Source: Verrucomicrobiota bacterium
GTDB taxonomy: Bacteria; Verrucomicrobiota; Verrucomicrobiia; Limisphaerales; JACPZS01
Direction of reading: 5' to 3'
DNA: 64,000 bases
Assembly (NCBI GenBank): GCA_016195385.1
Contig: JACPZS010000206.1
Coordinates: 1 to 64,000, forward strand
This document shows, piece by piece, positions 60,744-64,000 of this stretch. The notes under the pieces are model-generated. The model was not told where the DNA came from. It saw only the letters and a list, made by a program, of their open reading frames with translations, and did no database searches. Each line of letters begins with the position of its first letter. Position 1 is the stretch's first letter. Both the position numbers and the translations under genes were made by a program.

Positions 60744-62138
60744 TCAGCGTTTCACGGTTCCCGGCGGAGGAAATTTCTTCGCCGCGTCGTCGAGTACGAG
60801 CACCCAGTCGATTTGTTCCCCCTTGTCCGGAGAAAGAAATTCACGTTCACCCGCATTGGGAAATTCACCGATTAGTTTCGCCTTGCCGTCGCGCGGGTTG
60901 AACCACCATGCCTTCACTTTTGCGCCGGTGATTTTGTCCATGCGCACTTTGAAGGCGCGGCCCACGGGTGCATAGACCATCGCGTAGCTGCCGCCGCTGT
61001 CGCGCGTCGCCACGAAACGCCGCGTGCCCGCGCCGGGGACGAGCGTCGGATATTCCGTGGGCACGAGTAACGAGTCATCCGGCACGCGCGTCAGAAACGG
61101 GCGCGACTCGATAAGCCGTTTGCCGATGCCGACCTGAAACGCGCCCGGCTCGTCAATCGCCTCGGTCCAGGGCATCAGCGGCGCGTTGACCGGCTTGCGC
61201 GCCGGCGTGTGCATGGCCCACACGGAATGATGTCCGTAAGTGTGGCCGCAGGCACCGCTGAACACATCCCAGTAGAACGGCCGGCGCACGTCCGCCGCGA
61301 TGGAATGGCCGAAATTCTTCGCGTTGAAGGAAACCGGATGGCCTTCGTAAATCGGTTCGCCGTCCAGCACGGGCTTCACTGGCGTGCGGTCGTAATCCTC
61401 GCGCGTTTTGTCGTAGCGGCCAGTGAACTCGGCACTGTGGCCGTTCTGGCGCATGTTGAAGTCGAGCCAGTTTTCATTGTGAAAGGGCACACTCGAACCT
61501 TGTCCGCCGGTCGGATGAAAAGTGATGAGATGCGCGCCGCTGTCGCCCCGGCGCAACCCGCGCGCCATCGCTCGAAGAATTTCCTTGTGCGCATCGGTCT
61601 CGACCGGCCGGTCGCCGCCGAGGATCCACACGATTCCAGCGTCCTTGTAGCGCCGCCCAATCCATTCGCCGTACGTTTCGGCATTTTGCGGTGTGAAAAT
61701 CTCCGGCCCGGCGCCCCACTTCTTGTTCCATTTGTCGCCCCACGTCGGCAGGAATCCGACGTGGATACCGAACGCGTTGGCCTTGGCGACAATCCAGTCC
61801 ACGTGCTTGAAATAATCTTCGTCCGGCTGCAGCGGATCGTTGTTCTTGAGCGGCAGATGGCCGTAGGCGTTTGGCGCGGTGAGTCCCTCGAACTCGGCCA
61901 GCGTCACGGCTTGCACCAAGTTGAATCCCTTGTCCGCGCGGTTCCGCAAGTAACGCTCGGCGTCCTCGCGATTGAGCCGGTGGAACAATTCCCAGGCCGT
62001 GTCGCCCAGCCAGAAGAACGGACGGCCGTCTGTGGTGACGAGGAAGCGGTGGTTCTCGGAGACTTTCAATCTCGGCAGCGACGCCGCAGTCGCATGGACG
62101 GTGAGCACGAGCGGCAGGAGGATCGCGAGCAAGCGCAT
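60744..62138 (-). CDS. Exported glycoside hydrolase, DUF4038/GH140-like
   Basis: A secreted TIM-barrel glycosidase of 464 residues. A signal peptide ([19 protein letters not shown]) fixes the start at 62138. The core [32 protein letters not shown] is the DUF4038 signature, followed by [42 protein letters not shown] (likely catalytic Glu) and [14 protein letters not shown]-terminal DUF5060-like or collagenase-type beta-domain reads [16 protein letters not shown]. The founding GH140 member is an apiosidase acting on rhamnogalacturonan II; the activity here is by resemblance only. Confidence 0.86.
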   Translation of the reverse strand: MRLLAILLPLVLTVHATAASLPRLKVSENHRFLVTTDGRPFFWLGDTAWELFHRLNREDAERYLRNRADKGFNLVQAVTLAEFEGLTAPNAYGHLPLKNNDPLQPDEDYFKHVDWIVAKANAFGIHVGFLPTWGDKWNKKWGAGPEIFTPQNAETYGEWIGRRYKDAGIVWILGGDRPVETDAHKEILRAMARGLRRGDSGAHLITFHPTGGQGSSVPFHNENWLDFNMRQNGHSAEFTGRYDKTREDYDRTPVKPVLDGEPIYEGHPVSFNAKNFGHSIAADVRRPFYWDVFSGACGHTYGHHSVWAMHTPARKPVNAPLMPWTEAIDEPGAFQVGIGKRLIESRPFLTRVPDDSLLVPTEYPTLVPGAGTRRFVATRDSGGSYAMVYAPVGRAFKVRMDKITGAKVKAWWFNPRDGKAKLIGEFPNAGEREFLSPDKGEQIDWVLVLDDAAKKFPPPGTVKR

Positions 62139-62421
62139 ACGCGTGGTTGTTCTTGGATGGGTGATTCCGGGTGGCGGGGACGCTTTCGCTTTCAGGTGAT
62201 GACGAGGATTTTTAATTCGGCAGCATGTTGACCGCGAATAGGCAAAGTCTGTCAAGCCCGTTGACGCGCTGCACCAAGGCGACGCAAGCTCGGCCCGCGA
62301 TGATGACGATCTTGGCGCGGCAACGGGCGGTTAAACCAGGGCAGTTTTCACCTTTTCTTCAAGTTGTTTTAATTGACAGCCGATATTGTTTTTGTTAAAT
62401 GAACTGAAAGTAAGTCCTGCT

Positions 62422-63078
62422 ATGAAAATGAACATTCGGAATAAAATCTTAATTTCGCTCGCGGTGGGTTTGCTGGGCGTGGCCCAAGTCGGTGCGCAAA
62501 CAGTTATCGTGGATACCACGACTCAGCCACCCGATGTTGCAGATGGCTCACCGGACAGTGTTTACGACACGCGCTGGTTGGCGAACAAATTTACGACTGA
62601 CAGCAGCACTTACAATCTAGCGGGAGTCACCCTTACTTTAAGCACTGCAGTGGACACTAGCAGTAGTTTTCAAGTTGAGATTTATTCTGATAGTGCGGGA
62701 ACTCCGAATGCATCGCTGGCTGTTCTATCCGGCAATTCGACCCCAAGTTCTCCAGCAACCTACACTCCTTTAGCGACGTTGCAGTTGAACGCCAATTCTT
62801 CCTATTGGGTTGTCGCTAAAGTTCTCTCTCCAACTGGTGAATATACTTGGCATTTTGCAGGACCAAGTGGTGCTTCCTTTACCGGGGTCGGAAGTCTCGG
62901 AGGCTTTTCTGCCAGCACCGACGCAGGAGCGTCATGGTCAGGTGAAGACGCGAACTTTCCCGCTCTGTTTAGTGTTACTGGGAACGCGACTGTTCCTGAG
63001 CCTTCGTCGTATGCTGCGATTTTTGGCGTGGCCGCTCTTGGCTATGGCGCGTTTTCCCGCCGTCTGCGCCGGGCTTAA
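62422..63078 (+). CDS. PEP-CTERM sorted exported protein
   Basis: A 218-residue surface protein. The ATG at 62422 gives a signal peptide (MKMNIRNKILISLAVGLLGVAQVGAQ). The body is a Ser/Thr-rich beta-sandwich with a choice-of-anchor look (NKFTTDSSTYNLAGVTLTLS ... YWVVAKVLSPTGEYTWHFAG). It ends in the exosortase signal VPEPSSYAAIFGVAALGYGAFSRRLRRA: PEP motif, hydrophobic helix and basic tail. The exosortase itself is not in the window. It is followed by a strong terminator. Confidence 0.88.
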   Translation: MKMNIRNKILISLAVGLLGVAQVGAQTVIVDTTTQPPDVADGSPDSVYDTRWLANKFTTDSSTYNLAGVTLTLSTAVDTSSSFQVEIYSDSAGTPNASLAVLSGNSTPSSPATYTPLATLQLNANSSYWVVAKVLSPTGEYTWHFAGPSGASFTGVGSLGGFSASTDAGASWSGEDANFPALFSVTGNATVPEPSSYAAIFGVAALGYGAFSRRLRRA

Positions 63079-63100
63079 TTCGCTCAACTTCATTTTCAAA

Positions 63101-63132
63101 ACTCGCCCGCGTTTTCGTGGGCGAGTTTTTTT
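63101..63132 (+). terminator. Rho-independent terminator after the PEP-CTERM gene
   Basis: The stem ACTCGCCC / GGGCGAGT, extended by an inner GCG/CGT partial pair around TTTT, is followed by seven T residues. It closes the transcript about 25 bp after the stop codon. Confidence 0.88.
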
Positions 63133-63199
63133 GTCGCTCAAAGCAGTCTGTTTTCCGTCGTTGGCTTGACTTCACATCGCCAAACCGTAGCGTCACCGC

Positions 63200-63475
63200 A
63201 TGTCGAATTCGGGAAACAAGCAGAGGCGGCCCGCCAAGGCCATGCTCTTGGGAGTCGGTTTGGATTCTGACGGCCACCGCCGGGTCACGACCGGGCCAAA
63301 CATCGCCCTGGTTGGTGGCACTCAGGAAACCCACGAGCAGATGACGGAGACGGCGATCAAGATCAACGAGAAGTTGACCGCCAGTGGCAAGCAGTTGCAC
63401 GAAGTCAGCCGGGAAGAATTCGATGACATCGCCAACTCGGTCGGTCTGCGGCGGCATCAGCCCGAGAAAAACTAA
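63200..63475 (+). CDS. Small conserved-looking protein upstream of nuo genes
   Basis: A 91-residue soluble protein of unknown function: a basic N-terminus (MSNSGNKQRRPAKAMLLGVGLDSDGHRRVTTGPNIALVGG) and a helical C-terminal half (THEQMTETAIKINEKLTASGKQLHEVSREEFDDIANSVGL). The first part ending in GPNIALVGGTQETHEQM looks like a conserved motif in my memory of verrucomicrobial proteins. It is 8 bp upstream of nuoA in the same orientation, so probably in the same operon. Confidence 0.75.
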   Translation: MSNSGNKQRRPAKAMLLGVGLDSDGHRRVTTGPNIALVGGTQETHEQMTETAIKINEKLTASGKQLHEVSREEFDDIANSVGLRRHQPEKN

Positions 63476-63483
63476 AGCCCGTC

Positions 63484-63858
63484 GTGGTCAATTACCCGTC
63501 ATATTTTTTCCTCGCTGTATTCCTCGGCATCGCGATTTTGTTTCCACTCGGACCGCTTCTGCTGGCGCGGCTCTGGGCGGCAAAATTTGCGCCGCAGAAA
63601 TCTGGCGAGCAGAAAAACGCGGTCTATGAATGCGGTCTGGAAACCAAAGGTGACGCCCGCATTCAGTTCAAATCCCACTACTATCTCTACGCGATCATTT
63701 TTCTGATCTTTGACGTGGAGACAATTTTTCTGCTGCCCTTCGCGGTCGCGTTCACGGGATTGCCATTCGGCGCGTTTCTGGCGCTCGTGGTTTTTCTGCT
63801 GCTGCTGGTTGAAGGATTGGCCTGGGCCTGGATGAAAGGTGTGCTGACGTGGCACTGA
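63484..63858 (+). CDS. nuoA: NADH-quinone oxidoreductase subunit A
   Basis: NuoA is a three-helix membrane subunit of complex I next to the quinone site. The 124-residue protein begins at a GTG and contains the conserved loop NAVYECGLETKGDARIQFKSHYYLYAIIFLIFDVETIFLLPFAV with its Cys and acidic residues, and ends in the third helix. It precedes nuoB, as in most bacteria. Confidence 0.95.
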   Translation: MVNYPSYFFLAVFLGIAILFPLGPLLLARLWAAKFAPQKSGEQKNAVYECGLETKGDARIQFKSHYYLYAIIFLIFDVETIFLLPFAVAFTGLPFGAFLALVVFLLLLVEGLAWAWMKGVLTWH

Positions 63859-63882
63859 GCATCGCGCGACCACTGACCCCAC

Positions 63883-64000
63883 ATGGATGAAGGACTGCGA
63901 AACGAACTGACCAAGCAGGGAGTTTTCACCACGACGCTGGAAGAACTTTACAATTGGGGGCGGAAAAACTCCGTTTGGCCGCTCCAGTTCGGCCTGGCGT
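63883..64000 (+). CDS. nuoB: NADH-quinone oxidoreductase subunit B (5' part)
   Basis: The first 39 codons of a gene that runs out of the window, starting [20 protein letters not shown] and continuing [19 protein letters not shown]. The [18 protein letters not shown]-type sequence is the NuoB hallmark just before the first cysteines of cluster N2, which are beyond the window edge. It lies 24 bp after nuoA. Confidence 0.9.
   Translation, partial: MDEGLRNELTKQGVFTTTLEELYNWGRKNSVWPLQFGLA

Noticed and set aside
1-64000. tRNA, rRNA, riboswitch or other structured RNA genes
   Set aside because: No cloverleaf, rRNA-like stretch or known riboswitch core was recognised by eye; a covariance-model scan would be decisive.

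Overview
The window looks like chromosome from a free-living, Gram-negative-type heterotroph of the Verrucomicrobiota, most like the Pedosphaera/Limisphaerales group. This is inferred from gene content, without any database search. Supporting signs are an LptF permease (an outer membrane), a PEP-CTERM protein, many secreted proteins with Tat or Sec signals, large adhesin-like proteins (Calx-beta, FG-GAP/UnbV, CotH/lamin-tail), a WD40 serine/threonine kinase, an ECF-like sigma factor, VWA/BatA proteins, sugar-acid enzymes and many palindromic interspersed repeats. The housekeeping anchors are icd, rsmD, rplM-rpsI, the argC-J-B-D-F cluster and the start of a nuo operon.

Layout. 0-9 kb: an REP-like palindromic element, lptF, a cupin, two small membrane proteins, an LAB_N/zinc-ribbon protein, an Old Yellow Enzyme homologue, a proline-rich exported protein, icd and an exported DUF4440 protein. 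9-16.5 kb: a minus-strand run of exported catabolic or unknown proteins (isochorismatase-like, PQQ propeller, Tat-exported TIM-barrel epimerase), two neighbouring genes that both carry a frameshift (12.7-14.2 and 14.2-15.2 kb), rsmD and a DUF4864 protein. 16.9-27 kb: a propeller/FGE-sulfatase fusion, an amidohydrolase, an MNT-HEPN-ECF sigma operon, an Ig/FG-GAP/UnbV protein, a second REP-like element and a kinase with about 13 WD40 repeats. 27-35.6 kb: a BatA-like VWA protein, then a tight operon of a membrane-anchored iron-type solute-binding protein, an ABC permease fused in frame to an NHL propeller, and a large VWA protein. 35.8-40.5 kb: an eight-repeat Calx-beta protein and a Tat-exported PIG-L deacetylase. 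40.7-41.6 kb: rplM-rpsI with a terminator.

41.7-53.1 kb is the most interesting part. The arginine genes argC, argJ, argB, argD and argF are collinear but interrupted by accessory genes. Between argC and argJ lie a nucleotidyltransferase-fold protein and an EVE-HNH nuclease of modification-dependent restriction type. Between argJ and argB lie a CE15-type esterase, a genuine MutH homologue, a Phd/PIN toxin-antitoxin pair, a second divergent copy of the argJ 3' end and an uncharacterised Cys-pair protein. Between argB and argD lies a four-helix-bundle gene enclosed by a perfect 32-bp inverted repeat, which looks like an intervening-sequence-type cassette. argJ itself carries a 15-residue insertion directly in front of its autocleavage threonine. 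The cluster behaves as a landing zone for small mobile or defence modules that leave the biosynthetic genes readable.

53.1-64 kb: exported proteins of polysaccharide- and surface-oriented character (an Ig-domain protein, a mannonate-dehydratase-like enzyme, a CotH/lamin-tail protein, a GH140-like hydrolase, a PEP-CTERM protein), then a small conserved protein, nuoA and the start of nuoB. No rRNA, tRNA, CRISPR array, integrase or transposase gene was recognised.
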